From an uncultured Desulfobacteraceae bacterium (GTDB lineage Bacteria; Desulfobacterota; Desulfobacteria; Desulfobacterales; Desulfatirhabdiaceae): 37,793 bases of DNA. Where the stretch lies: the NCBI GenBank assembly GCA_903953895.1, contig CAJBLH010000116.1, positions 1 through 37,793 of the forward strand, given 5' to 3'. Shown here in pieces: positions 17,168-26,752 of this stretch (within the stretch, counting starts at the first letter, position 1; each line of letters starts with the position of its first letter). The position numbers and the translations under genes are program-made. The notes beneath the pieces are model-generated. The model ran no database searches, was not told the origin of the DNA, and was given only the letters and a program-made list of their open reading frames with translations.

Positions 17168-17394
17168 TTAAACAAAGCTCCTCTCTGTAGAATTGTCCAT
17201 CATGCCGATTCTTTCATGAGCATTTCATAAAATTCTTATATGGTTGACTGAAAAAAATCAAGCTAAAAACAAGGAAACCGGCTCTGGGGTTAAGCGGCTT
17301 TGGAATGAAAAACATCAAAAATGGCACTCACCTGTCTGCACGACAGGGTAAACTGATCGGGATAGAGTGATTGGACGCCTTGACAAGTTGCAAT

Positions 17395-19527
17395 TCAAGC
17401 ATCGATTTCCATCCACACAGGAGCTTTCAGAATCAGTTCAATGGCTAGACCGGCGATTTCCGCAGCCTCCGGAAATGTCTTGATCAGACTCATGATATGG
17501 CGCAGATGGTCGGCGGTTCGAAGCATCAGCATCACAAGATCGCCTTCCGCACCTTCTGAAAGCTCAACGACTTCTTCCCACGGCATGCCACCTGCCCATG
17601 CGTAAACTGTCATGGCAGGCCTCAGATAGAGGGGGCGGATATCAAAATCATGATCGTACAGGTCGCGCATCAATGGCTTTAAAGCGGTATTGACAGTGAT
17701 AAAGGATTCAAACAGTGGTGGCGGAACAGAGCGCCTGTCCACCCGGTCATCCATTTCCCGATCCGACACAAAGAGAGATATCATGGCTGCCATCAGGGCC
17801 GGGTCTGTTTTGGGAAAAATGTCCTTTCGAAATCCCTCGGCGATCAGAAGTGGCTGATCCACACGCAACTGGGAGGCCCATCGTCCGTCCGGGGTCAGGC
17901 TGCCGTCCGGAGCGACAAAACCCGTCAGTTTCAAAAATGTCAGGTGCCGGTTGAAGGCGTGAATCAGCACTTTATGCCGGGTGCCTGATAATGTTCTGGC
18001 TTCGGTTCTTTTACCTTCGGAACGCATTAACAGAAAAGTAGCGAACGAGCGCATCAGAAGATCTTCAATCTGGTCCGGGGTATTGGACAGCAGTAGATTC
18101 AGTACCATGGAGAAATTGATTCGTATCTGACTTTTGACATCCGATGGGGTAGCGGTGACAAGCTGCGCGCAAAGCCGGGTATCCAGGAATTTACCCGGTA
18201 TGGCGATGGCAAAGCCGATGTGATCCATACCCCGTCGTCCGGCCCTGCCGGTCATCTGGTGAAATTCCGTGGGAGTGAGCGGCATGAATTCCCGACCGTT
18301 GAAGCGGTCGGTGTTCAGAAAAACGACGGTTCTGGCCGGAAAATTGACGCCTGCGGCAACAGTAGATGTGGCAAATACCGCCTGAAGCAGCCCCTCGGTC
18401 ATCAGGGTTTCAATGACCTGCTTCCACGCCGGAAGCTGACCGCTATGATGGGCGCCAACGGCCAGGTGTTCCAGATGCCGGAGCTGACGGTGTTTTGCCA
18501 GATGGGGGTTTTTGGAGAGAATCTCATCGACGCGCTGGTGAAGTGTTTGTATCCGATACGGGTCATCCACCCAATGATCCTTACAAAGTTCCAGCGAATG
18601 GTCGCAGTCGGCCCGGGATTTCAGAAAAAAAATGGCCGGCAGCAGATTGAATTTGTCGAGAATTCTGAGGATTTCACCCATCGGGGGTAACTGGCTGTAT
18701 GTGGATGTCAGTCGCTGGGGATTTTCGTCGAACAGGTATTCCCGAACCTTCTTGGAAATGCGGCCCTTTCCCCTGACATCGGTAGCAAGCAGCGGCAGCA
18801 GGGTTCCGGAAGGGTGCAGAAAAAGGGGATAGAGAGGGACCGGCCTTTTGGTTTCTTCGATGACCTTGCAGTCTTTGGATCTGATGGCCATCAGCCACTC
18901 GGCGATTTTACCGGCGTTGCCGATGGTCGCCGACAGAAGGAGCAGGGGAATTCTGGCCGGCAGATAGATCATGGTTTCTTCCCAAACCACCCCGCGATCT
19001 TCATCCCCCAGGAAATGGGCTTCGTCCAGGACCACAAAATCCGTATCCAGCGTTTCACCATGGTGCATGGCGTCGTACAGTTGATTGCGCAGAATTTCAG
19101 TGGTGCCGACAATCACCGATGCATCGGGCCGTTCTTTCCGGTCTCCTGTCAGAATGCCGACCTGATCCGGACCGAATATCTCTGAAAATTCATGAAACTT
19201 TGCGTTTGAAAGTGCCTTTAACGGCGTTGCATACCAGGAACGCCCGCCTTTTTCTCGGATTCTGGAAATTGCCTGAACTGCAATCCATGTTTTGCCGGCG
19301 CCCGTGGGTGCGGTGACCAGGCAATCGGCTTTTCCGATGGCATCGAGTGCTTCGAGTTGAAATGGGTCTGGAGAAAACAAACGATCTTCAGGCACACCGA
19401 TGGTTTTGAACACAGCCTTCAGGCTGGAATCGGCGCCGGCTTTCAGGCGAATGGCCGATGCCGATGCCCGAGATTTTTTGGGCAGGATTTTGGGTCTGAA
19501 ATTCTTGACGCGGCCTCTGGTTTTCAT
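17395..19527 (-). CDS. Ski2-like DEAD/DEAH-box helicase
   Basis: The 710-residue protein shows the superfamily 2 helicase motifs: Walker A APTGAGKT (73-80), TPLKALSNAK (101-110), DEAH (168-171), SAT (199-201), ATSTVAAGVNFPA (386-398) and QMTGRAGRRG (424-433). This set is typical of Ski2/Mtr4-type RNA helicases, with an accessory helical C-terminal region. The first 30 residues are basic (many Lys and Arg). It starts inside the stop codon of the cooC-type gene upstream (ATGA overlap), so translation is probably coupled. The bacterial substrate is unknown; RNA unwinding or processing is the family expectation. Confidence 0.88.
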   Translation of the reverse strand: MKTRGRVKNFRPKILPKKSRASASAIRLKAGADSSLKAVFKTIGVPEDRLFSPDPFQLEALDAIGKADCLVTAPTGAGKTWIAVQAISRIREKGGRSWYATPLKALSNAKFHEFSEIFGPDQVGILTGDRKERPDASVIVGTTEILRNQLYDAMHHGETLDTDFVVLDEAHFLGDEDRGVVWEETMIYLPARIPLLLLSATIGNAGKIAEWLMAIRSKDCKVIEETKRPVPLYPLFLHPSGTLLPLLATDVRGKGRISKKVREYLFDENPQRLTSTYSQLPPMGEILRILDKFNLLPAIFFLKSRADCDHSLELCKDHWVDDPYRIQTLHQRVDEILSKNPHLAKHRQLRHLEHLAVGAHHSGQLPAWKQVIETLMTEGLLQAVFATSTVAAGVNFPARTVVFLNTDRFNGREFMPLTPTEFHQMTGRAGRRGMDHIGFAIAIPGKFLDTRLCAQLVTATPSDVKSQIRINFSMVLNLLLSNTPDQIEDLLMRSFATFLLMRSEGKRTEARTLSGTRHKVLIHAFNRHLTFLKLTGFVAPDGSLTPDGRWASQLRVDQPLLIAEGFRKDIFPKTDPALMAAMISLFVSDREMDDRVDRRSVPPPLFESFITVNTALKPLMRDLYDHDFDIRPLYLRPAMTVYAWAGGMPWEEVVELSEGAEGDLVMLMLRTADHLRHIMSLIKTFPEAAEIAGLAIELILKAPVWMEIDA

Positions 19528-20285
19528 GTCACTAACTGTTGAATGATCGCATCCATCAGGGTTTTGGCGATGGCATTGGTGTCGAAAGGGGATATGCCGT
19601 TTAAATCTGCTTCTATCAGGGTATCGTCATACGGCAGAAATCCCAGAAAATCAAACTGGGGTAGATTTTTTCGGAGAAAGGCGATGTCTGCATCCCCCCG
19701 AATTTTATTTCCCACCACGGCAATGCGCTTCAGCCCGATCTCGGATGCCAGATGCTGAATGTGTTCAGCCGTATCGATACTTCTTCTGCCGGGTTCGACC
19801 ACCACGATGAGTTTGTCCACAGCCTTAGCCGTGGCTCTGCCCAGGTGCTCGATGCCGGCTTCCATATCCATGACAACCACCTCGTCTCTGGCAAGAACAA
19901 TATGCGTAATCAGGGCTCTTAACAGCGTACTCTCCGGGCAGATACATCCGGAACCGCCTTTCTTGATGCCGCCGAGGCGCATCATTTTGATATTGCCTAG
20001 CTTTGCAGACAAGGCATCCGGAAGATCATCCACCCGGGGATTGAGCTTGAAGAACCCGCCGATGCTGCCAGGCTGGGCCTCGGTGCGTTCATAGGCCAGA
20101 TCCTTCATTTCGGAGATCGGAATGATTTTTTCAGCGTCGGCGATACCCAGGGCGCCGGCCAGGTTCGCGTCCGGATCTGCATCGATCGCGAGAACATGCT
20201 TTCCCTGTGCATCGAATGTTCGAATCAGCAAAGCGGAAAATGTGGTTTTGCCCACTCCGCCTTTGCCGCTGACAGCAAGTTTCAT
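19524..20285 (-). CDS. CooC-type nickel-insertion ATPase (CODH maturation family)
   Basis: The 253-residue protein is a MinD-like P-loop ATPase with a deviant Walker A motif GKGGVGKT (7-14) and the Asp-containing loop AIDADPDANLAGALG. It has the CxC pair (Cys114 and Cys116, in GCICPE) that is diagnostic of CooC proteins, which dimerise around a metal at this motif and deliver nickel to carbon monoxide dehydrogenase. No CODH or acetyl-CoA synthase gene lies in the window; the acetate-activating enzymes nearby fit an acetyl-CoA pathway lifestyle, by inference. AAGGA precedes the ATG. Confidence 0.87.
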   Translation of the reverse strand: MKLAVSGKGGVGKTTFSALLIRTFDAQGKHVLAIDADPDANLAGALGIADAEKIIPISEMKDLAYERTEAQPGSIGGFFKLNPRVDDLPDALSAKLGNIKMMRLGGIKKGGSGCICPESTLLRALITHIVLARDEVVVMDMEAGIEHLGRATAKAVDKLIVVVEPGRRSIDTAEHIQHLASEIGLKRIAVVGNKIRGDADIAFLRKNLPQFDFLGFLPYDDTLIEADLNGISPFDTNAIAKTLMDAIIQQLVT

Positions 20286-20338
20286 AACAGAATCCTTATG
20301 GTTCGAATTAGATTATTTAGATTATTCAAGTTATTTTC

Positions 20339-20366
20339 ACCGCAAAGGCGCAAAGGACGCAAAGAC
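20339..20366 (+). repeat. Second copy of the CCGCAAAGGCGCAAAGGA dispersed repeat
   Basis: This copy matches 14990-15017 with one difference in 28 bases, but lacks the inverted partner arm seen there. It lies in the 371-base gap between the divergent cooC and dnaG genes (20286-20656). Apart from it and the dnaG promoter, I see nothing else in that gap. Confidence 0.7.
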
Positions 20367-20564
20367 AGGGAGGAAGCTGTATTGTAATACTACTGATGAC
20401 AGGATAACGCAGCGAAATTTAATATCTGAACGTCTATAGCCCTTCGATCCATTTAATATGCTTCTTTCGTTGGTAAGTCAAGAATGACAAGCTTGCGAGA
20501 AACCAACCTCTTTTTTTAGCGATCGGTTAGTCTGTTCGAAGCATTTTGGGGATAAGTTTTTAAA

Positions 20565-20593
20565 TTGACAATCGACACGATCTGAATTACTTT
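20565..20593 (+). promoter_or_regulatory. Sigma-70 promoter of the dnaG-rpoD operon
   Basis: TTGACA (20565-20570) and TACTTT (20588-20593) are separated by exactly 17 bases. Transcription would start near 20600, about 55 bases before the dnaG start codon. Confidence 0.65.
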
Positions 20594-20656
20594 TTCGGGA
20601 TATGTAAGTCCTATCTCCTACAGATTGCCTTTTCAAAAGATTTTGGAGGCTTGTTC

Positions 20657-22432
20657 TTGTCTTACTCCATCCCGGCGGAAAAAATATCGGAAATCAAACA
20701 TAGCGCCGATATCCTGGAGATCATTTCCGATGCGGTCGTGTTGAAAAAAGCGGGCAGGAACTTTATCGGACTGTGTCCCTTTCATACTGAAAAAACCCCC
20801 TCTTTTACCGTCAGTCCGGACAAACAGATGTTTTACTGTTTTGGCTGCGGAATCGGCGGGAATGTCTTTACCTTTGTCATGAAGCAGGAAGGGATCGCTT
20901 TCCCGGAAGCCGTCAGATTTCTGGCCAAACGGTACGGGGTTGTGATCGTCGATCATATCACTAGCACTGGTGTAAAAAATCAGATGGACGAAAGAGATAT
21001 TCTCTTTCAAATTAACCGCCAGGCCATGGAGTTTTTTCATCATAGCCTTTTGAATCCGCAAACCGGAGAGGCGGCGCTTTCCTATCTCACCCGTCGCGGC
21101 CTGCCTCCCCGAATTCTCACAGACTTCAAACTGGGGTATGCACCGCCTGGCTGGAACCATCTGACAACTTTTTTTTCTCAAAAAGGTGTAGCTCTGTCCT
21201 TGGTGGAAAAGGCCGGCCTGATCAGCCGTCGCCAAAACGGGAACGGCTATTATGACCGTTTTCGTGAACGCATCATCTTTCCGATCTTCAATACCCACCA
21301 GCAGGTGGCGGGCTTCGGGGGAAGGGTAATGGATGACGCGCTGCCCAAATATCTGAACTCTCCGGAAACACCGGTTTACAGTAAGAGCCGCTCGCTTTAC
21401 GGTTTTTTTCAAGCCAAGCCGTTTTGTCGGCAGACCGGTGATGTGTTTATCGCCGAAGGCTATATGGATCTGCTTTCGTTGCATCTGCACGGCATTCAGA
21501 ACGCTGTCGCCACGTTGGGCACGGCCATGACCGAAGAACATATCCGGCTTCTAAAAGGGGTTTCTCAGAAAGCTACATTGGTCTATGATTCGGATCAGGC
21601 CGGCATCAAGGCGGCTCAGCGGTGTATCGAACTCTTCAAGGCCCACCATCAGCTCGAGGATATCCGCATTCTGGTGTTGCCCGAAGGACATGATCCCGAT
21701 ACATACCTGCGGCAATTCGGAGCCGAATCCTTTAGAAATGCCGCAATAGAAGCTTCCGGGGTGTTTTCCTTCCTGATGGATGTGGCCGTGAAAAAACATG
21801 GACTGTCTCTGGAAGGCAAGTTGCGGATCATCCAGGAGATGGAAGCCCCGCTTTTGGCGCTGACAGATGGGCTGGCACGGCTGTCGGCCATCAAGGATCT
21901 TGCCGAAAGAACGGGAATCGATGCCGGCGCGATTCAGGAAAAGTTCCGAAAAACACATGGTTCTTTCAAGGCAGCCCCCGTTAAAACGATGCCGGAAGCC
22001 GGAAATAAATTTGAAAAACACCTGATTGCCATGATGCTTCAGTTTCCGGAAATCATCCCGGATCTGATCGAAAAAAATCTTATCGAATATATTTCAGACC
22101 CTTTGCTAAAATCCACAGGAACTGATATATTGTCCTGCTTTCGCAAAATGGATAATTCATCGGAACAGATCAACGATCTGCCTTCAATCGTTTTGATGGC
22201 TGTGGATACGGACGAAAAAAAACGTCTGATTGCATCGTTTTCCATTCAGAAGGAGGAATGGGGGATCGATGGCTGTCGAAAATTGATCGGTCAAATTGAA
22301 AGAAATCAAAAGCGAGATAACCTCCGGTTGTTGCGACAAAGAATGAAAGCTGCTGAAGAAAGCGGGGAACATGAATTGCTTCGACAACTCACACAAGAAT
22401 GTCTAGACGGTCAGGTGTCCGCAGGAGGCTGA
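20657..22432 (+). CDS. dnaG: DNA primase
   Basis: The 591-residue protein synthesises RNA primers at the replication fork. The N-terminal CHC2 zinc finger is complete (C40, H43, C61, C64, in [13 protein letters not shown] and [12 protein letters not shown]). The core has FPIFN, GFGGRVM and [14 protein letters not shown], and the TOPRIM residues are E267 (FIAEGYMD) and D311/D313 (YDSDQAG). The C-terminal part would bind the DnaB helicase. The start is a TTG at 20657, seven bases after GGAGG; a TTG at 20651 is too close. It yields [10 protein letters not shown], which fits the family's beginning. rpoD starts five bases after the stop, a conserved arrangement. Confidence 0.97.
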   Translation: MSYSIPAEKISEIKHSADILEIISDAVVLKKAGRNFIGLCPFHTEKTPSFTVSPDKQMFYCFGCGIGGNVFTFVMKQEGIAFPEAVRFLAKRYGVVIVDHITSTGVKNQMDERDILFQINRQAMEFFHHSLLNPQTGEAALSYLTRRGLPPRILTDFKLGYAPPGWNHLTTFFSQKGVALSLVEKAGLISRRQNGNGYYDRFRERIIFPIFNTHQQVAGFGGRVMDDALPKYLNSPETPVYSKSRSLYGFFQAKPFCRQTGDVFIAEGYMDLLSLHLHGIQNAVATLGTAMTEEHIRLLKGVSQKATLVYDSDQAGIKAAQRCIELFKAHHQLEDIRILVLPEGHDPDTYLRQFGAESFRNAAIEASGVFSFLMDVAVKKHGLSLEGKLRIIQEMEAPLLALTDGLARLSAIKDLAERTGIDAGAIQEKFRKTHGSFKAAPVKTMPEAGNKFEKHLIAMMLQFPEIIPDLIEKNLIEYISDPLLKSTGTDILSCFRKMDNSSEQINDLPSIVLMAVDTDEKKRLIASFSIQKEEWGIDGCRKLIGQIERNQKRDNLRLLRQRMKAAEESGEHELLRQLTQECLDGQVSAGG

Positions 22433-22437
22433 TAATT

Positions 22438-24201
22438 ATGGCAAAAACACCCGTTATCAAACGGAAACTCGATAAAAAACACACATCAAAAACCATAGCG
22501 GATCTCATTTTAAAGGGGAAGGAAAAAGGATCCCTTACCTATGACGACATTAACCGGGCGCTGCCGGAGGATATGATTACCTCTGAGCAACTAGATGAAA
22601 CACTGATGATATTTGACGAACTGGATATTGACATATTGGAAGAAAAAACCTCCGGCTCAAGTGAAAGCGAAGCTAAGGAAGCGGTAAAACGGGCCCGAAA
22701 AGAAACCGCTATGACGGATTTTGGGGCGGTTACCGATCCGGTCAAGATGTACCTGCGGGAAATGGGATTGGTTACGCTCCTCAGTCGCGAAGGGGAAGTG
22801 GAGATTGCCAAAAAAATCGAGGCCGGCGAACAAGAAGTCCTGAAGGCGCTGATTGACACGACCACTGGCATCGAGTGTCTGCTAAATCTGGGGGTCGATA
22901 TTGAAAACGGCGCATTGCGTCCCAAGTATGTTCTGAAGGACATCGATGAAGGCGATGCTTATGTGGATGAAGTGGTTCAGACAGATAAATTTCTAAACAC
23001 AATACGTCAGATCAAAGCCATTCATGACGAAAACAAGTCATCCCGTGAAAAACTCTTTTCAGCGGAACTGGATTCTGACGAGGTTCGCCGAATCCGACGC
23101 GGCATTGCTAGAAAAAACGCCAAGATATTCGATTTGCTCAAAGATTGGCGGCTCGAGGGGAATGTCGTTGACAAGATCGAGCAGATCATTCGCGATCAGA
23201 CAGACTGGTTCGATGCCATGAACAAGATGCTGTCCTTGGCATCGGATGCGCTGGGCGTGTCGGTGACGGAACTGGTCAGCCATCTGGACATGGTTGATGA
23301 TTTTTGTGTCTGGAGCCAGCCGCACTGCCGATTGAATTCGGGTGAGTCCTGCGTATTATTTGCCGATTTGTCTCGATACTATCTGGCAATTGCCGAAAAA
23401 GAACTGGTTGTAAAATCGAAGTCTCAGGCATTGAAGAGAATTCTTTCGGATGTCGATGAAGGCCGCCATAAAGCCAAAATGGCCAAAAGCGAGCTGACCA
23501 AGGCCAATTTGAGGCTTGTGGTCAGTATCGCGAAGAAATATACCAACCGCGGGCTTCAGTTTCTCGATCTGATACAGGAAGGAAATATCGGCTTGATGAA
23601 AGCCGTGGATAAATTTGAGTACCGCAGAGGCTATAAATTCAGCACATATGCCACCTGGTGGATACGTCAGGCCATTACCCGCGCCATTGCCGATCAGGCC
23701 AGGACCATCCGCATTCCGGTTCACATGATCGAAACCATCAATAAGCTCATTCGGACCTCACGGTATCTGGTTCAGGAACTGGGCCGCGAACCCAGGCCTG
23801 AAGAAATCGCCGAAAAGATGGAGATTCCATTGGACAAGGTTCGAAAAGTATTGAAAATCGCCCGGGAACCGATTTCGCTGGAAACCCCCATCGGAGAGGA
23901 AGAAGACAGCCATCTTGGGGATTTTATCGAAGACAAGAAATTTATGCTGCCTTCGGATGCAGCGGTCAGCCTGAATCTGGCCGAACAAACGCGAAAAGTG
24001 CTGGCCACTTTAACTCCCCGGGAAGAAAAAGTCCTGCGGATGCGGTTTGGCATTGGTGAAAAAGCCGATCATACACTTGAAGAAGTCGGGCAGGATTTTG
24101 CCGTTACGCGCGAGCGTATTCGACAGATTGAAGCCAAAGCGCTCAGAAAGCTTCGACATCCCACAAGGAGTAAGAAGCTGAAAAGTTTTATCGACATGTA
24201 A
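22438..24201 (+). CDS. rpoD: RNA polymerase primary sigma factor (sigma-70)
   Basis: The 587-residue product is the housekeeping sigma factor. It has region 1.1 at the N-terminus ([25 protein letters not shown]), region 1.2 ([11 protein letters not shown]), and a non-conserved insert. Region 2 reads [41 protein letters not shown]. Region 3 and region 4 with the helix-turn-helix [20 protein letters not shown] follow. The ATG at 22438 follows GGAGG; an upstream extension to 22399 overlaps dnaG and is not used. It forms an operon with dnaG and is followed closely by a tRNA gene. Confidence 0.97.
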   Translation: MAKTPVIKRKLDKKHTSKTIADLILKGKEKGSLTYDDINRALPEDMITSEQLDETLMIFDELDIDILEEKTSGSSESEAKEAVKRARKETAMTDFGAVTDPVKMYLREMGLVTLLSREGEVEIAKKIEAGEQEVLKALIDTTTGIECLLNLGVDIENGALRPKYVLKDIDEGDAYVDEVVQTDKFLNTIRQIKAIHDENKSSREKLFSAELDSDEVRRIRRGIARKNAKIFDLLKDWRLEGNVVDKIEQIIRDQTDWFDAMNKMLSLASDALGVSVTELVSHLDMVDDFCVWSQPHCRLNSGESCVLFADLSRYYLAIAEKELVVKSKSQALKRILSDVDEGRHKAKMAKSELTKANLRLVVSIAKKYTNRGLQFLDLIQEGNIGLMKAVDKFEYRRGYKFSTYATWWIRQAITRAIADQARTIRIPVHMIETINKLIRTSRYLVQELGREPRPEEIAEKMEIPLDKVRKVLKIAREPISLETPIGEEEDSHLGDFIEDKKFMLPSDAAVSLNLAEQTRKVLATLTPREEKVLRMRFGIGEKADHTLEEVGQDFAVTRERIRQIEAKALRKLRHPTRSKKLKSFIDM

Positions 24202-24244
24202 AGCTTGACAAAAATTGATCCGGAAGTTAATAAGGAATTGTATC

Positions 24245-24317
24245 GGGCCCATAGCTCAGCTGGAAGAGCCACCGGCTCATAACCGGTCGGTCCCTGGTTC
24301 GAACCCAGGTGGGCCCA
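24245..24317 (+). tRNA. tRNA with CAU anticodon (tRNA-Met or tRNA-Ile2)
   Basis: The cloverleaf is complete: acceptor GGGCCCA/TGGGCCC, D arm AGCTCAGCTGGAAGAGCC, anticodon stem ACCGG/CCGGT around CTCATAA with anticodon CAT at 24278-24280, and T arm CCTGG-TTCGAAC-CCAGG. The CCA end is not encoded. It lacks the initiator features. Acceptor pairs C4-G69 and C5-G68 and anticodon-stem pair C29-G41 match what is known of E. coli tRNA-Ile2, which is converted to lysidine by TilS, but elongator Met cannot be excluded by eye. Confidence 0.93.
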
Positions 24318-24330
24318 TCACTATGATCGA

Positions 24331-24360
24331 AAAGGCGTGGAATCATTCCACGCCTTTTTT
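24331..24360 (+). terminator. Intrinsic terminator after the tRNA gene
   Basis: AAAGGCGTGGAAT (24331-24343) pairs around a single base with ATTCCACGCCTTT, and the T run continues to 24360. It ends the rpoD-tRNA transcript. Confidence 0.92.
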
Positions 24361-24377
24361 CATTTACAGGAGGTAAC

Positions 24378-25496
24378 ATGGCGTGTGTTCAGGACATTAT
24401 AGACATCATGGAAGAATGGGCGCCGTCCAGCTTGGCGGAATCCTGGGATGCCGTCGGTCTGCAGGTAGGAAGAAAAGACTGGCCGGTCCGCTCGATCTGG
24501 GTGGCGCTGGATCCCTTGCCGGAAGTAGTTGCGGCAGCCTGCGACCAGGATATCGATCTGCTGATCACCCACCATCCGCTTCTGTTTAAACCATTGAAAA
24601 ATATTGACTTTAACTCTACTTCCGGTTCAATCATCTATCAATCCGCTGTGCATCGACTTGCCGTATACTGCGCACATACCAACCTGGATAAAGTATCCGG
24701 AGGCTTGAACGATATCCTGGCACAACGGATCGGGCTCGATCAGGTGAGGGTACTGGCGCCTGAAGAAGATACCGCCGATTCCTGTAAGCTTGTCCTGTAT
24801 GTGCCTGCAGAGCATGAGCAGCGGGTTTTAAACGCACTCTTTGAGACCCCGGCCGGAATCATCGGTGATTATTCCTGTTGTACGTTCACAAACTCAGGGA
24901 AAGGCTCCTTTCTTCCAGGCAGCCAGGCCAAGCCGTTTATCGGAAAATCCGGCGAAATTTCATATGCTGATGAAATCCGGATCGAAACACTGGTTAAGAA
25001 ACAGGACGTTTCCACCGTTGTGTCTCATGTCAGAAGTCATCATCCTTACCAGACCATGGCCTTTGACGTTTACCCGTTATTGCCGGCCCAGAGCCGGCAC
25101 GGTTTTGGACGGACAGGCACAATCACCGGGAGCATGAATCTGTTTCAATTCGCGCAATGCGTCAAAGAAAAACTGTGTCTGCCGAATGTGAAAATTTCCG
25201 GAAACCCGGATATGTCGGTTCAACAGGCCGCAGTATGTTCAGGAAGCGGGTCTGGTCTGCTGAACATATTTTTGGCTTCCACCGCCGATGTCTTTATCAG
25301 CGGGGATCTTCGGTATCACGATGCCAGAGATGTCGAATCAGCAGGCAAGGCATTGCTCGACATCGGTCATTTTTCATCAGAGCGATTGATGATCGAACCG
25401 GTCTGCGACTATCTTCGTCGGCGGATTTCAATCGCTTCTTGGGAAATTCCCGTAACAGCCTATCAACTTGAAAAAGATCCGTTTACCGTGTTATAA
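24378..25496 (+). CDS. Nif3-like dinuclear metal-centre protein (YqfO/YbgI family)
   Basis: The 372-residue protein has the Nif3 metal-binding signatures THHPLLF (His65, His66) and AHTNLD (His100, Asp104) in the N-terminal half. A matching second part includes FISGDLRYHDARD and the terminal GHFSSE. Between them lies an insert domain (about residues 130-230) like the PII-related insert of the longer YqfO form; the length agrees with that form. The hexameric proteins bind two metal ions, but their reaction is unsettled. AGGAGG lies just before the ATG. Confidence 0.92.
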   Translation: MACVQDIIDIMEEWAPSSLAESWDAVGLQVGRKDWPVRSIWVALDPLPEVVAAACDQDIDLLITHHPLLFKPLKNIDFNSTSGSIIYQSAVHRLAVYCAHTNLDKVSGGLNDILAQRIGLDQVRVLAPEEDTADSCKLVLYVPAEHEQRVLNALFETPAGIIGDYSCCTFTNSGKGSFLPGSQAKPFIGKSGEISYADEIRIETLVKKQDVSTVVSHVRSHHPYQTMAFDVYPLLPAQSRHGFGRTGTITGSMNLFQFAQCVKEKLCLPNVKISGNPDMSVQQAAVCSGSGSGLLNIFLASTADVFISGDLRYHDARDVESAGKALLDIGHFSSERLMIEPVCDYLRRRISIASWEIPVTAYQLEKDPFTVL

Positions 25497-25503
25497 AGAA
25501 AAA

Positions 25504-25543
25504 GGGCTGTGGGGTATCGATCAGATTGTCCATAGCCCATTTT
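25504..25543 (+). terminator. Intrinsic terminator
   Basis: GGGCTGTGG (25504-25512) pairs with CCATAGCCC (25530-25538) with one G-U pair, followed by a T run. It lies between the Nif3-like and zinc-ribbon genes. Confidence 0.8.
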
Positions 25544-25592
25544 TCATCATCTACAATCCCAATTTATTAACCCCAACATTGCGGGTAACAAA

Positions 25593-26303
25593 ATGAAAGA
25601 TCAGATAGATATCCTTGTTTCACTGCAGCAGATCGAAATTGAATCTTCAAGTGTTAAATCACACCTGTGTACCATGTCCAAACGACTGGATATTCTCAAT
25701 AACAGCCGGAATGAATTGCAGCAGCACATCACGGATGAAACCGCAAAAGTTGAAGAATTGAGAAAACTGTATCGCTCCCACGAAACAGACATCAAACAGA
25801 ATCAGGTCATGATCAAAAGAAGTCAGGATCGACTCAATTCCATCAAGAACAATCGGGAATATCAGGCGCTGGTAAAAGAAGTTGAAGAGCTGAAGCGAAC
25901 CAATATCGCAACCGAAGATATGATGATCGATTTGCTGAATCAAATCGATGACTGCGAGAAAAAAACGGTGCTGATGCAGGCAGAGCTTCAACAGGTGAAA
26001 GATGATATCTTGCTGGAACAGCAGGTTGTTGGTGCTGCAACTGAAACCGCTGATAACAGGCTGAATGAATTGGATCAGGAACGGCAGAAACTGTCCTGCC
26101 AAATTGAAACGGAGGTGCTGAGTCTGTTTCAGAGGGTTCAGTCGCAGCAAGTCAGGGGTAATGCCGTTGTTCCGGTTCAGGATGCTGTCTGTCATGGATG
26201 CTACGTCAATATCCCGCCGCAGATGTATAATGAACTCCAGCGGTGCGACAAATTGACAATGTGTCCGAACTGTCAGCGGATCATTTACTGGAAACAGAAT
26301 TAA
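25593..26303 (+). CDS. Coiled-coil C4 zinc-ribbon protein (CT398/HP0958 family)
   Basis: The 236-residue protein is mostly a long antiparallel coiled coil (about residues 5-185, with SLQQIEIE, YQALVKEVEELKR and similar heptads). It ends in a zinc ribbon formed by CHGC (200-203) and CPNC (224-227). The layout matches the CT398/FlgZ-type family; related proteins bind RNA or sigma factors in other bacteria, but the role here is unknown. Its place between the Nif3-like gene and the RNase P RNA gene is typical of this lineage, from general knowledge. The ribosome binding site is weak. Confidence 0.88.
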   Translation: MKDQIDILVSLQQIEIESSSVKSHLCTMSKRLDILNNSRNELQQHITDETAKVEELRKLYRSHETDIKQNQVMIKRSQDRLNSIKNNREYQALVKEVEELKRTNIATEDMMIDLLNQIDDCEKKTVLMQAELQQVKDDILLEQQVVGAATETADNRLNELDQERQKLSCQIETEVLSLFQRVQSQQVRGNAVVPVQDAVCHGCYVNIPPQMYNELQRCDKLTMCPNCQRIIYWKQN

Positions 26304-26310
26304 TCGATAT

Positions 26311-26728
26311 ATGGCCGAAGTAGACCAGACGATCGCCGGGTTTTTCATGATCCGGAGGAAAGTCCGAACACCACAGGGCAGGGTGCTCCATAACGTGGAG
26401 TCGTGGCAACGCGAAGGAAAGTGCAACAGAAAATATACCGCCCGGCCGGTTTCATCTTCCTAATGGAAGGCGAAGCTCGCCGGGTAAGGGTGAAATGGTG
26501 CGGTAAGAGCGCACCAGTTCTTCGGGCGACCGGAGAAGCTTGGTAAACCCCACCTGGTGCAAGACCAAATAGAGGAGCGTTTGAGGGCGGCCCGTCCGAG
26601 CTCCCGGGTAGGTTGCAAGAGGCGCCTGGCAACAGGCGTCCACAGAGGAATGATCGTCAGCCGCAGCCGGGTAACCGGCTGCGGACACAGGATTCGGCTT
26701 ACGGGCTGCTTCGGCCATTTTATTTTTT
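26311..26728 (+). ncRNA. rnpB: RNase P RNA (bacterial type A)
   Basis: The RNA is recognised by the conserved P4 strands GGAGGAAAGTCC (26354-26365) and ACAGGATTCGGCTTA (26688-26702). The L15 loop GGTAAACCCC (about 26541-26550) binds the tRNA CCA end. The P1 stem ATGGCCGAAGTAG pairs with GCTGCTTCGGCCAT at the two ends, and a T-rich stretch after the 3' arm probably ends transcription. It is the ribozyme part of the enzyme that matures tRNA 5' ends. It lies directly downstream of the zinc-ribbon gene. Confidence 0.96.
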
Positions 26729-26752
26729 TAAAGATGAAAAAGGATTGATATC

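Noticed and set aside
20633-21541. Open frame of about 300 codons antisense to dnaG
   Set aside because: Overlaps a clear dnaG frame and the primase promoter side; no motif or start signal.
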